Source of the DNA: Secundilactobacillus similis DSM 23365 = JCM 2765
GTDB lineage: Bacteria; Bacillota; Bacilli; Lactobacillales; Lactobacillaceae
NCBI RefSeq assembly: GCF_001311075.1
Contig: NZ_BBAD01000001.1
Coordinates: 1 to 64,000 of the forward strand
Direction of reading: 5' to 3'
DNA length: 64,000 nucleotides
How positions within the stretch are numbered: the first letter of the stretch is position 1; the number at the start of each line of letters is the position of its first letter. A program made the translations under genes and the position numbers. Positions 27,197 to 38,657 of the stretch are shown here, in pieces. The notes below the pieces were generated by a model, which worked only from the letters and a program-made list of their open reading frames with translations, made no database searches and was not told the DNA's origin.

Positions 27197-28004
27197 TCAT
27201 GCGTTCAGTGCCAGCCCCGAAGCTCGTTTGGCCAACATTTCTTTAATCAAATCAGCCAGGTAGGCCCCAGCTTCAACCGCTGGCACCCCGCCCGGATGAA
27301 TGTTTGAAACAACCGTGCGGCGCGCTTCCGGCATGCCCACGGTTGGCCGGTAAGCAAGGTAGGCACTCATGGATTTAGCAGTTACCAGCCGGTCGTTCGC
27401 CAATGAGGAGGCAAACCACGTCAGCTTGAGTGGCTTCACCAAGGTAGTCTTCGGTGCCAACTCGGGCAAAACGGATGAAGGGAATCGGCCCGATGGTGAG
27501 GTGATCCAGTGCTAAACCTTGAGTGATAGCGGGGATGACGTCGGCGACGTTCGCTTCGATAGCGGCCGAACTCAGGCCATCACCAACGGCAATCAAAACC
27601 CGCGGATTCGTGGGGTAGAGCGCCTGAACCCGTTTAAGTGTATCGGCTGATAATTGTCGCCCCCGATCCGGTCGGGTCAAATACTCGCTTTCGCTCTCGC
27701 AAACGGACTGAAATGGCACAAAGCCTTGCTGTTCGATGAAATTGGTTGAAACATCGGTCCAAACAGCGTCCCGAGCAGCGGCGTGGTCAGCACGGAGCCG
27801 GAGAACGGAGTGGGTCGTGTAGCGGGTACCAACGCGGCCTAATCCAAGTCTTGCGGTCGTGCTGGCTTTCAAAAACCGGTAACCGGCCTCGTCTGCTGGG
27901 TGGTCAACGTTGAGTAATTGTTGCTGGTCTTGGGCGCGTAAGTCGATAATGGCGCCGGTATCGTCAGTGGGAAGTGGGGTGATGTTCGGTGCGATAAAGT
28001 TCAT
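27197..28004 (-). CDS. eutC: Ethanolamine ammonia-lyase small subunit, frame broken
   Basis: The small subunit of adenosylcobalamin-dependent ethanolamine ammonia-lyase (about 269 residues repaired). Recognisable are [18 protein letters not shown], the [17 protein letters not shown] cobalamin-contact region, [15 protein letters not shown] and, in the second frame, [13 protein letters not shown] and [18 protein letters not shown]. The frame changes near 27388-27392, between GERP and LVTAKS. The shift equals two missing bases, or one extra, and the expected GERPGL favours two missing. Its ATG overlaps the eutB stop. Confidence 0.9.
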
Positions 28005-29379
28005 TTGACTGCCTCCTTAGTGAGAAAAACGGATGCATCGCCGGCCTTGCTGGTGAGGTGGCCATCGTGGCTTAACCCCAGTCGTTCTAGCCAAGCGTCA
28101 AATTCGGGAATCGGGCGTAAGTTGAGCAACTCACGGATGGTGGCCGTTTCTTGGTAGCCGGTAGACTGGTAGTTCAACATGACGTCGTCTGCTTGTGGCA
28201 CGCCCATGATGTAGGTGCAACCAGCGTTGGCGAGTAACATGGCCAAATTTTCAATATCGTTTTGGTCGGCCTGCATGTGGTTGGTGTAGCAAACGTCGCA
28301 ACCCATCGCTAAGCCACTGAGTTTACCCATAAAGTGGTCTTCCAAGCCGGCACGCGTAACTTGTTTGGCATCGTAAAGGTATTCGGGTCCGATGAATCCC
28401 ACAACGGTGTTGACGATGAACGGATCAAAGTGGCGCGCGAACCCGTAACACCGAGCTTCCATCGTCACCTGATCAGCACCAAAGTTCGCTTCAGCGGAAA
28501 GTTCGGACCCCTGACCAGTTTCAAAATACATGACGTTCGGCCCACTATTGTGTAGCTGTTCGTGTCCCAATTGGTTCGCTTCTTCAATCAACTGCCGGTT
28601 GATCCCAAACGCAGTGTTGGCCTTTTCCGACCCGGCAATCGACTGAAAAATCAGTCCGGCTGGCGCACCCTGTTCGATGGCCTTCATTTGGGTCGTCACG
28701 TGACCTAAAACACATGTCTGGGTGGGGACTTGCCAGGTTTCACAGAAGTCGTGGAAGGTCGTGAGAATCCGGGTCAAGTTATCAACCGTGTCGTTAACGG
28801 GGTTCAGACCAATTACGGCGTCCCCGATGCCCATGCTGAGGCCTTCCATGGTTGCGGCCATGATGCCGCGTAGGTCATCGGAAGGGTGGTTCGGTTGCAA
28901 CGTGATGAGAAGGTCCCGGGACGCCCAATCGTGGTGTTCGCGGTTTTTTCATTGTGGATTTTTTTAGCAACACTAATCAGATCGAGATTGGTCATCAACT
29001 TGCAGACGCCCGCAATCATTTCAGCGGTTAAGCCACCAGAGATGGCGTGGATCATTGCGCTGTCAGTCGTGGGGGCCAACAGCCATTCGCGTAACTGTTC
29101 GAGGGTCCAGTTCTGAATTTGTTGAAAGACTGTTGAATCAAGGTCGTCGATGATCAGGCGGGTGACTTCATCTTGATCGTAAGGGACTGCGGGATTTTCA
29201 TAGACGTCTTTTAACGTCAGCTGAGAAAGAACGATTTTGGCGGCCACGCGTTCGGCCGTGGAACTAGCGGCGATGCCGGCGAGTTGATCCCCGGATTTGA
29301 CCTCGTTTGCTTTTGCGAGGACCTCCTTGACGGTATTGAAATTGTAGCGTTGGTTACTTAGGGTAACGGTAAGATTCAT
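28001..29379 (-). CDS. eutB: Ethanolamine ammonia-lyase large subunit, frame broken
   Basis: The catalytic TIM-barrel subunit, about 459 residues, which splits ethanolamine into acetaldehyde and ammonia. MNLTVTLSNQRYNFNTVKEV opens the protein, ANTTIGRPGTFSSR ends the first frame, and LQPNHPSDDLRGIMAATMEG begins the second, a hallmark of EutB. Further on are GLNPVNDTVDN and MGCDVCYTNHMQADQND. Restoring one T at 28899-28901 joins the halves. GGAGGAACTCGC precedes the ATG. It follows eutA by 21 bp and overlaps eutC by 4 bp. Confidence 0.92.
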
Positions 29380-29400
29380 GAGCGAGTTCCTCCTTTAAAA

Positions 29401-30804
29401 CTAGTTGAAAATCAGGGTTTTGACGATAACGGGAACGGTTTGGCCGTTTGCAACGGGGAGGCCAATGTCGAGGTAGTCATCGCTGGTTGCTGAAACGTTG
29501 TCGAGACAAACCAGTGGGTAATTGGGTGGTAATTGACTTCGCAGACTATTGCCTAAGGCCTTGGCGGCGTTCGGCTGCATGATGATCACAAGTGGCGTAC
29601 GTTGCACAATTGCGGTGGCCATACCGGTTAGAATCAATTGCGCCCATCGTTGCAGTTCCGCGAAGGTGACGGCGATATTGGGAAGTGCCAACGCTACTGT
29701 TTCATTGGGATAGCGGGCTAACTTGGCCGTAATAGCTTTGACGGTATCCCTAGTGGACGCTAGTTGTTCAACGGTGATCACCGGTACGTTTTGAAGTGGT
29801 AAGGTCTCGGGGGTGTAACTAATCGTGCTGCCACTGATCATCATGGTTTGGGAACCCGCGCCAACAACGGTCGCCTGAATCGTTTCATCGGCCTGATGAA
29901 CGTGGCGTTCGGTGAATAACCGCGATTGGCGAACGGCGTAACCCAATAAAGGACCAACATCGCCGTACCGAAACGGATCGACTGGCAGTTCAGTGGTTAA
30001 ACAATCGGCAACGCCACCCGAGAACGTCAACGTTGTAGGTGTTGGCGTCGGCGTGAGCGATTTGTCAGTAACGAAATGCTCAAATTCCGGTGCCGGCACA
30101 TCAATGCCCACCGCACGTTCTAGGACATGCGTCATCGCTTGAATCACGGGCATGAGTTCGGCAACGGTAGTTCGTTTACCAAGCTGTAATGTCGGTTGCA
30201 CCCGGTCAATCAGCGGTTTAAGTTTCGGCGCTAAGTAGGTAATACGTTGTGATTCATCAAGCCGAATCAACCGACCACCAATGTCGAAACAGGCCGTGTC
30301 CTGACACTGGCCGTTCGTGAAGTAAGCGAGGTTACTAGTGCCGCCGCCAATATCAATATTAATGACTGGCTGCGGGTTGGTGACCGTCAAAAGAGAATGG
30401 GCCGCACTTTTAGCGGCAATCAAACTCTCTAAGCCGGGACCGGCAGTCGCACAGACAAACCGACCAGCGTAGGCGCTAAGTGCGTGGAGCACCTTATCAG
30501 CGTTAACTTTCCGAGCAGTTTCGCCCGTCATAATGATGGCGCCAATCTTAAACTCGTTTGGGTCGGCGTGGGCTAATCGGTACTGTTCGGCGACGAACTG
30601 GCGAATGCGTTGTTCGTCAATCCGAACGTGATCAATTAATGGGGTAAAAATGACCGGACTACGATAGGTAATTTGTTTATCACTAATCGTTAGGTGTGGC
30701 AACGAGAACCCGGAGGCGGTGTTCTCGATGGTCAAGGTGGCAATGATCAGGGAGGTTGTTGAGGTTCCGATATCAATGCCGACAGTTTGGAAAGTGTCAC
30801 CCAA
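29401..30804 (-). CDS. eutA: Ethanolamine ammonia-lyase reactivating factor EutA
   Basis: A 467-residue actin/Hsp70-like ATPase that exchanges damaged cobalamin from EutBC. The phosphate-binding motif VGIDIGTSTTSLIIA (residues 8-22), INIDIGGGTSNLAYF and the switch-like GETARKVNADKV are clear. TTG at 30804 follows AAGGGAGATGAG. First gene of eutA-eutB-eutC. No EutVW regulator or antiterminator hairpin and no microcompartment shell gene is seen nearby. Confidence 0.92.
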   Translation of the reverse strand: MGDTFQTVGIDIGTSTTSLIIATLTIENTASGFSLPHLTISDKQITYRSPVIFTPLIDHVRIDEQRIRQFVAEQYRLAHADPNEFKIGAIIMTGETARKVNADKVLHALSAYAGRFVCATAGPGLESLIAAKSAAHSLLTVTNPQPVINIDIGGGTSNLAYFTNGQCQDTACFDIGGRLIRLDESQRITYLAPKLKPLIDRVQPTLQLGKRTTVAELMPVIQAMTHVLERAVGIDVPAPEFEHFVTDKSLTPTPTPTTLTFSGGVADCLTTELPVDPFRYGDVGPLLGYAVRQSRLFTERHVHQADETIQATVVGAGSQTMMISGSTISYTPETLPLQNVPVITVEQLASTRDTVKAITAKLARYPNETVALALPNIAVTFAELQRWAQLILTGMATAIVQRTPLVIIMQPNAAKALGNSLRSQLPPNYPLVCLDNVSATSDDYLDIGLPVANGQTVPVIVKTLIFN

Positions 30805-30977
30805 GTGTTCTCATCTCCCTTTAACTTATGTTATAAATAGTAACATCATTTGAAATTAATTCAACTAATATTCGGTAATTAAAGTAATTCAGCTGCTTTT
30901 AACCGTGACATAAGCCTGAATAAAGGTAAAAAGTGAATGTAAATTAAAAAGAAATGAGAATTATTTTGTGAAAACAC

Positions 30978-31005
30978 TTGAAAATCAAAATCAATGTTAT
31001 ATAAT
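30978..31005 (+). promoter_or_regulatory. Promoter of the permease gene
   Basis: TTGAAA (30978-30983), 16 bp, perfect TATAAT (31000-31005), 55 bp before the ATG, in the divergent eutA/permease region. Confidence 0.7.
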
Positions 31006-31059
31006 CTAACACGTAAACAACGATTGTCCGTTAGACTTGATTGAGAGGAACGTGAAAGC

Positions 31060-32693
31060 ATGATTATTTTAGGAATTGTCATTTTTGGATTAATGCTTGT
31101 GATGATGGGATTTATTGGTGTCCAAGCAGCACGTTCGGTTCGAGCCGCACGGGGTCAAGCTGAAACGACCACCAAGTCGTTCGGCTACAAACAAGAATTG
31201 ATTCGCGATATGGGTGGGTTTTCAAACTTTGCCGTGTCGTTTTCGATTATTTCGATTTTAACTGGGGCCGTTTCCTACTATGGTTACGGCTTTAGCCAAG
31301 GCGGTCCCGCCATGATGGGGATTGGTTGGCCGTTAGTAACCTTCTTCGTTCTGTTCGTTGCAGCGGCAATGGCAGAATTGACGTCGGCGATTCCAACCTC
31401 GGGTGCGATTTATCACTGGGCATCGATTTTGGGCGGCCCAACTTGGGGCTGGTTTACCGGTTGGTTAAACATCGTTGGGCAAGTAACCATCGTTGCCGGG
31501 ATTGATTACGGCTGTGCTACTTTCGCCTCAAATTTGTTATTTACGAATCCTAGTAAGCTGCCTTTTTTGGAACTTACGCCGTGATTTTGATCAGCCACGC
31601 ACTATTAAACCATTTCGGAATTGATTTGGTATCGAAGTTGAATTCAGTTTCAGCGATTTATCACGTGGTAGGGGTGTTACTCATTATCGGCGTCTTGATT
31701 GCAGTAGGGCCACAACACCACGTCAGCTACCTTTATAGTACCTTTTCAACGCAAACGTCATCGTCAATGCCATACTGGGGTGCCTTCCTAGTTGGCTTGC
31801 TGCAAGCACAGTGGACGTTGACCGGCTACGATGCCTCCGCTCACACAAGTGAAGAAACGTTGAATCCGCGGGTTCGCGCACCATGGGGCGTCTTCCTTTC
31901 CGTAGCGATTTCCGGGATCTTTGGCTTTATCCTGTTGGCCTTAGTAACGATGTCGATCAAAAATCCAAATGCGGTCGCAGCTGCCGGCAACAACGCCTTC
32001 ATCGTGGCGATTCAACAAGCGGTTGGGACGCGGTTCAGTGGCGTATTGCTATGGCTAGTCACGATTGCGATGTGGTTTTGTGGCTGTTCGTCAATCACGT
32101 CATCGTCACGGATGGTCTACGCCTTCAGTCGTGATAATGGCTTACCATTTTCAAAATACTTGAAGCGCGTCTCAGCTAAGTTCCATACCCCAGCGATTGC
32201 GATTTGGGTCGTTGCCATCATTGCGTTTCTTTCCGGGATCTCCAACGGCATTTACGCTGTGATTGGGACCATGAGTGTGATTGGGTTGTACAGTTCCTAC
32301 TTCGTTCCGATCGCGCTGAAACTGCGGGCGCAACTTCGAGGAATTTGGACCAGTGCGGATAACGGGCCATGGCATTTAGGCAAATGTAGTGTGCCGGTCA
32401 GCATCGTGGCGAGTCTCTGGGTGATCTTCTTGATTGGCCTGATGGTCTTATCACCAACTGATGTCCAGTTGACGTCACACCTCGTCTTGCACTATGCGAC
32501 TGGGAAAATCATCTTCGTTGTACTGGTTGTGTTAATCATTGATTACGTGGTTTCAGCCCGTCACAGCTTTGCGGGACCGAAGTTGGGGTCGTATGAGCAG
32601 TTAAGTGCGCGCTTGACCCACCATGAAGCTGGCTTCAACCGGCCTACGGTGGACGCCGTTCAGTTGAAGCAAACTAAGCATGATCAGTGGTAA
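31060..32693 (+). CDS. APC family amino acid/amine permease, likely for ethanolamine; frame broken
   Basis: An APC-superfamily transporter of about 544 residues. GGFSNFAVSFSIISILTGAVS is the conserved first core helix, followed by FVAAAMAELTSAIPTSGAIYHWAS and, later, GYDASAHTSEET, typical of the GABA/choline-type branch (ACT/Bat1-like). The frame breaks at 31571-31575; adding one T gives LYAVILISHALLNHF. The first 40 residues form an extra hydrophobic segment plus a charged linker, unusual for this family. It is divergent from eutABC, so ethanolamine uptake is the natural inference. GAGAGGAACG precedes the ATG. Confidence 0.8.
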
Positions 32694-32711
32694 TTAAATG
32701 ACTGTGAATTG

Positions 32712-32758
32712 AAAAGGTACCGAAACGTCAGAATAGTCTGGGGTTCCGGTACCTTTTT
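32712..32758 (+). terminator. Terminator of the permease gene
   Basis: AAAAGGTACCGAAAC / GGTTCCGGTACCTTTTT. Confidence 0.8.
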
Positions 32759-32973
32759 AGTTGGTGCATCAGGGTGAGAGGGCCTGATGCTGAGAAAGCT
32801 GAATTTGCACTTCATTAACGCTAGTGAAACTATGTAGGGTTCCTTTGAGGTGGATCACTGTAATGTGGTCACACCACTGTTTTCAATCACTTCCAATTCT
32901 TCAAAACTAAATGTAATCAATATGTAAGCTAGTCGTGTTATAATAACCTCCTCCCTACTAAAGGGTGAACTTA

Positions 32974-33150
32974 ACACAAAAAGCCGGTAGCTGTTTTGAA
33001 CAGCTACCGGCTCGACACCACCGCTGCCCGCAAACTTGCGGGCACCTCAAACGGCCCGCTCGTCAGATTAAGACGGAACGGACAACGCGGATTTGAGTTG
33101 TGAACGTGCGTGATGTCATTGTTAAGATCTCCCTTGAGTAATGTGGATTT
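32974..33150 (-). ncRNA. Candidate short transcript with 18-codon ORF
   Basis: On the minus strand a promoter TTGAAT-17-TACAGT (around 33150-33180) is followed by GGGAGATC and ATG 33119, an 18-residue ORF (MTSRTFTTQIRVVRSVLI, 33063-33119), a TGCCCGCAA/TTGCGGGCA hairpin, and the terminator AGCCGGTAGCTGTT / AACAGCTACCGGCTTTTTG (32974-33010). No gene follows in that direction, so this would be a stand-alone RNA of about 170 nt. It might be a small regulatory RNA, a peptide gene or a type I toxin-like unit; none is proven. Confidence 0.5.
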
Positions 33151-33221
33151 ACTGTAACATTAAAATAAAGTAAATTCAACCATTAAATTTTAATTTTATT
33201 GAAGCTAAAGCGAGGTTTCTT

Positions 33222-33659
33222 ATGCAAATTGAACAACTTACGCAACTAACTGACGATGTCTTAGACCAAATCATGGCCATTTGGCTGACCGGTAACCTAG
33301 ATGCGCACACGTTTGTACCAGCTGATTATTGGCGAGAGGCGCAGCCCGAAGTGACCACTCAGATCCGCGAGGCAACGATTTACGTTGTTCGGGATGACGA
33401 TGAGACGATTGTGGGGTTTGCCGGGATGGTGGACCGTTATTTGGCGGGACTATTTGTCAAACAAGGCTACCGCGACCAAGGCGTGGGCAGCATGTTGCTG
33501 TTTGCGTTGAAGTCGGACTACAAGCTGATCAAGTTGAACGTGTACGAGAAGAACGAGCAGGCAGTCAAGTTTTACCGCAAGCACGGGTTTGAAGTTAAGG
33601 ACCGCCAGATCGATGATGAAACGGCGCAGGTTGATTTGATGATGAAATATACGGCATAA
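33222..33659 (+). CDS. GNAT family N-acetyltransferase
   Basis: A 145-residue Gcn5-type acetyltransferase: acetyl-CoA loop YRDQGVGSMLLFALK (Q/R-x-x-G-x-G/A) and C-terminal LNVYEKNEQAVKFYRKHGFEV. The length and the sequence IMAIWLTGNLDAHTFVPADYW resemble the YiaC/RimI-like N-acetyltransferase group. Substrate unknown. GCGAGG lies before ATG 33222. Monocistronic with its own terminator. Confidence 0.9.
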   Translation: MQIEQLTQLTDDVLDQIMAIWLTGNLDAHTFVPADYWREAQPEVTTQIREATIYVVRDDDETIVGFAGMVDRYLAGLFVKQGYRDQGVGSMLLFALKSDYKLIKLNVYEKNEQAVKFYRKHGFEVKDRQIDDETAQVDLMMKYTA

Positions 33660-33663
33660 CAAC

Positions 33664-33696
33664 AAAAAGCGGACCCTCTCAGTGGTTCGCTTTTTT
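33664..33696 (+). terminator. Terminator of the GNAT gene
   Basis: AAAAAGCGGACC / GGTTCGCTTTTTT. Confidence 0.75.
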
Positions 33697-33699
33697 GAT

Positions 33700-35730
<2,031 letters not shown>

Positions 35731-36130
35731 AGAGCGTAACAAAACGGTTAGAGAGTGAAATATAAGGGCGCCCCGAGTAAACTACCGGTTTTTTGGTAGT
35801 TTTACTCGGGGCGCCCTTATATGCAGCTCTCTGTTTTGTGGAGCTCATTTCGGCGCAGGCTAATCAAAGCAGTGACGTTAGCAAACTTCACACTGTAGTC
35901 GATGATTGCCAACAAGGAGGTCGCGTGGCGCCGAAAATATGTAATAGTAACGAGCGTCGCCAATTCCACTCGGTATTCTTAACGCAGTATCCCAGGTTTT
36001 GGCCAGTAGTGCTTGGACGCCCTTATGTGCAACTCTCAGTTTTGTGGCGCTCATACATCGGTAATGCACATCGCCAACATCACTCAGTATCCTTAATGCA
36101 ATACTCCAAATCTTAGCCAGTATCGTTTAC
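35731..36130 (+). repeat. Hypervariable hairpin element E with downstream modules
   Basis: Core 35731-35856: ACAAAAC/GTTTTGT, CGGTTA, AGAGAGT/GCTCTCT, arms ATATAAGGGCGCCCCGAGT and ACTCGGGGCGCCCTTATAT, ending TTTCGGCGC. GGCGCCGAAAATA follows near 35927. A second 3' half (GCCCTTATGTGCAACTCTC, GTTTTGTGGCGCTCAT) lies at 36014-36060, then a repeated segment (ACTC..GTATTCTTAACGCAGTATCCC and ACTCAGTATCCTTAATGCAA). No gene seen in the 610-bp gap. Confidence 0.8.
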
Positions 36131-36177
36131 ACAACCCAAAACAGGTACAGTCATTCTAAAACCAATTTAACCTCACC

Positions 36178-36227
36178 CAAAAAGCCGCCATCCCGGAGAA
36201 AAATTCCCCAAAGATAGCGGCTTTTTC
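36178..36227. terminator. Hairpin with terminator form
   Basis: AAAAAGCCGCCATC / GATAGCGGCTTTTT around a 20-nt loop; could stop transcription in either direction. Confidence 0.6.
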
Positions 36228-36340
36228 ACCCCATTCCGGAAACTTTCCCATCAGATTAATAGCGTCCAGCCCCCAAATCAAGTAAGATAGGTCTAGACTG
36301 GCACAACTTGGTTTAAACGGGCATCGGAGGCGGAGAACCC

Positions 36341-36766
36341 ATGACGACTGGTAATTATATCGTAGTAGCACTGGAAAATTCGCAGAATGCGCATCAAATA
36401 TTTAACTATGCACTGCAATTAGCGAAGGATTATAATAAATCTGTATACGGCATTTACATCATTAACACGGTTCGAGAACTGGACTGCACCGTGGATCAGC
36501 GGGAGTTTTGGATCGACTCGCAGGAATCGTTGGCGAAGTTTAACATGGAAAAACGGAGTCAAATTGCGGTTCGGCAGGGACAGCACTTTATCTCAAGTAT
36601 TACTTACGGCGATCCAGCAGTTCAGATTGCCAAATACGTCAATTTGGACAACGTTTGTCAGCTTGTGATGGGCCGCATCGGGGACCGCAATCTAGCTGAT
36701 GATGAGCTGGGCCACAAGGTAGCGTCAATTTTAAAGGGGATTAAAAAACCGGTGACACTAGTATAG
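36341..36766 (+). CDS. Universal stress protein (UspA family)
   Basis: A 141-residue single-domain Usp protein: the first strand YIVVALENSQNAHQIFNYALQLA, and the C-terminal nucleotide-binding-like stretch VMGRIGDRNLADDELGHKVASILKGIKKPVTLV. The GxxGxxG(S/T) ATP loop is not well conserved (VMGRIGDRN), so it may be a non-ATP-binding UspA type. CGGAGGCGGAG precedes ATG 36341. It is followed 42 bp later by a small membrane protein gene and may share a transcript with it. Confidence 0.85.
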   Translation: MTTGNYIVVALENSQNAHQIFNYALQLAKDYNKSVYGIYIINTVRELDCTVDQREFWIDSQESLAKFNMEKRSQIAVRQGQHFISSITYGDPAVQIAKYVNLDNVCQLVMGRIGDRNLADDELGHKVASILKGIKKPVTLV

Positions 36767-36808
36767 TGCCGTTCGATCGGTTTAAACGATATTTGGGGGA
36801 TGAGACAC

Positions 36809-37408
36809 ATGGGATTGATTTTATTACTCACGTTTGGCTTTATGACGTTAATGGGGGTCTTGGCGTGGTGGTACGCTGCGCACTATGATGGCCTAGTGGG
36901 TACAACGCGGGCGTTGACGATTATTAGTGTAATCGGGTTGATTGGGAGCGGCGTGTACGTGGCCAAGAATGGGTTGACGTCGCACCATGCTGCCAGCACG
37001 ACGACTTCGAAGCAGGCCAGCTTGAATTCCAGTCAGTATTTTGCAAAAAAACAATCGCAGGAAGCGGCGGATAAGAAGCAGGCACAAAACGAGCAGTACG
37101 TGTTGAAAAAGTTGCAGGAAGCCTACAAGGACAAGGTGGGGACGGTCAGCTTTGACCAAGCAACTAAGACCTACACGGTAACGCCAACGGTGGCTAGTTT
37201 TAAGACCGCAATTGGTAAAATTTGGAAATACCCAACGCAAAACAGCAAGTCCATCAAGCAACTGGAACAAAGTTACCTCAAGATGTCGGCGTCAATCGAC
37301 AAAGCCTTGGGCGATGGCTATACATTACAGTTGACTAAAACGAGTGATGGTCCAGTGATCATTAAGGCGAAGGCGGGAAAGGTCACCGTTTCGGGATTGA
37401 ATAACTAA
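36809..37408 (+). CDS. Membrane-anchored protein of unknown function
   Basis: A 199-residue protein with two N-terminal transmembrane helices (LILLLTFGFMTLMGVLAWW and ALTIISVIGLIGSGVYVA), a Ser/Thr- and Lys/Gln-rich coiled linker, and a C-terminal soluble domain of about 110 residues (VGTVSFDQATKTYTVTPT ... GPVIIKAKAGKVTVSG). I do not recognise the family firmly; it resembles DUF308/DUF4811-type lactobacillar proteins only loosely. ATG 36809 is favoured by GGGGGATGAG. It ends in a strong terminator. Confidence 0.7.
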   Translation: MGLILLLTFGFMTLMGVLAWWYAAHYDGLVGTTRALTIISVIGLIGSGVYVAKNGLTSHHAASTTTSKQASLNSSQYFAKKQSQEAADKKQAQNEQYVLKKLQEAYKDKVGTVSFDQATKTYTVTPTVASFKTAIGKIWKYPTQNSKSIKQLEQSYLKMSASIDKALGDGYTLQLTKTSDGPVIIKAKAGKVTVSGLNN

Positions 37409-37417
37409 ATGAACGAT

Positions 37418-37464
37418 AAAACGAGTTTTCTAGGCTGAATGATCAGTCTGGAAACTCGTTTTTT
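37418..37464. terminator. Terminator between convergent genes
   Basis: AAAACGAGTTTTC / GGAAACTCGTTTTTT with an internal short stem. Confidence 0.8.
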
Positions 37465-37474
37465 AGTTAAATCA

Positions 37475-38320
37475 TTAATTGGTTGACACGCCGTTCACCT
37501 TTGCACCATCAAAGGCAATGCGGTAATGGGCATCCTTTACCCGGGTCAGCAACTGTACTGATGACGCACTGTCATCAGTTTGGTAACCAGCGTAGTAATG
37601 GTTAGCTACTTTAATGGGGGTTAACCGCTTCGTAAATGGCGTGGTCCCGAGACTTTGCGGGTCAGTGGTGATGACGTTCGCATCACCGTACTGAACGGTG
37701 TCTACCGGGAACGTTTTGAGATTGAAGGTTTCGCCGGTCGTCTGTTTCTTATCGGTAGTTAGGCTAGCCGTCAGTTGGTAGGGCGTTGGTGTGGTGTAGC
37801 GTTGTGGGTTGTTGCGGATGACTTGGTTAAGTTTCAGGTACTGTTTTAAGTCGGTGAGTTTATTGGTTTCGTAGCTGAGGAGCGCGCGTTGCTTAGCGGT
37901 AGCGTTCAGGGCATCGATTTGGCTCTGGGTACCCTTAATGCGGCTTGCAAGTGTTGCTTGTTGCGACTTAACACCCTGAGTGTAGGCTTGATGATCCTTT
38001 GCGCGAGCGAGGTCGATGACCCGATTTGTTGACAGTTGGTCAAAATGCTTCATCGTGAGTGCCTGTTTACCAGTTGGCAACATGTAAGTCGTTGCCGTTC
38101 GGTTTTGAACCACCACGAGGTAGGCGGGCTTAGTTGTGGACTTAGGTTGAGCAGCTTGGCCCGTAACGCCATACCAAACCCGGGGTTGTTGGGTTTGACC
38201 GGAGGCGACCAGTGATACCTTTGGGGCCGGGGTTGTTTGGTTAGCCTGGCGACAGGCACTCAAGCTGAAAACCAGCCCAAGCGCAAACGCACCAAGCAAA
38301 AAAGGTCGGGTGTGCATGAA
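37475..38320 (-). CDS. Lipoprotein of unknown function
   Basis: A 281-residue exported lipoprotein. The signal MHTRPFLLGAFALGLVFSLSAC has a lipobox LSAC; the mature part has a TxxYMLPTGKQALTM segment, a helical region (TLASRIKGTQSQIDALNATA) and a TFNLKTFPVDTVQYGD domain. I cannot name the family; similar lactobacillar proteins are listed as hypothetical lipoproteins. ATG 38320 is used because GGAGGCGAC precedes it, although the frame is open for 31 more codons. Confidence 0.75.
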   Translation of the reverse strand, partial: FMHTRPFLLGAFALGLVFSLSACRQANQTTPAPKVSLVASGQTQQPRVWYGVTGQAAQPKSTTKPAYLVVVQNRTATTYMLPTGKQALTMKHFDQLSTNRVIDLARAKDHQAYTQGVKSQQATLASRIKGTQSQIDALNATAKQRALLSYETNKLTDLKQYLKLNQVIRNNPQRYTTPTPYQLTASLTTDKKQTTGETFNLKTFPVDTVQYGDANVITTDPQSLGTTPFTKRLTPIKVANHYYAGYQTDDSASSVQLLTRVKDAHYRIAFDGAKVNGVSTN

Positions 38321-38412
38321 TGTCGCCTCCGTTGCGTGATCGTGTGAATAGTCTATTAGTTGTATTTTACGGGAAAAGGCATGGAAAAGATAGATTAGGA
38401 AAAAAGTTTTCA

Positions 38413-38427
38413 TTGAAAACGCTTTTA
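38413..38427. promoter_or_regulatory. cre-like site
   Basis: TTGAAAACGCTTTTA matches the CcpA cre consensus WTGNAANCGNWNNCA at all but one position, 93 bp before the lipoprotein start. Confidence 0.45.
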
Positions 38428-38657
38428 TATCAAGGCTCGTAAACCATCATTTACCCAACTTTGATTTATTTTTTGATAAATACTGATTTTTGTATTAATT
38501 ATTGGTATAATCAAGGCGGAAAATTAAATTAATTAGAATTATTAGCAATTGGAGACTAGTTTGTGTCGGGGGACTACTCGTTAGAAAGTGCATGGGGATG
38601 CATGTTAAAGTAGTCAGCACAACTGGCACATGGGCAATCATATAGGAGGAGAGTCAC

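Noticed and set aside
26900-27200. SAM riboswitch or Met T-box upstream of metE
   Set aside because: The conserved cores are not visible in the short gap upstream.
35793-36116. 107-codon ORF after gdhA
   Set aside because: It covers element E and its partial copy; composition follows the repeat.
36250-36340. Possible Lacto-usp RNA motif before the Usp gene
   Set aside because: I could not match a consensus from memory, so no claim is made.
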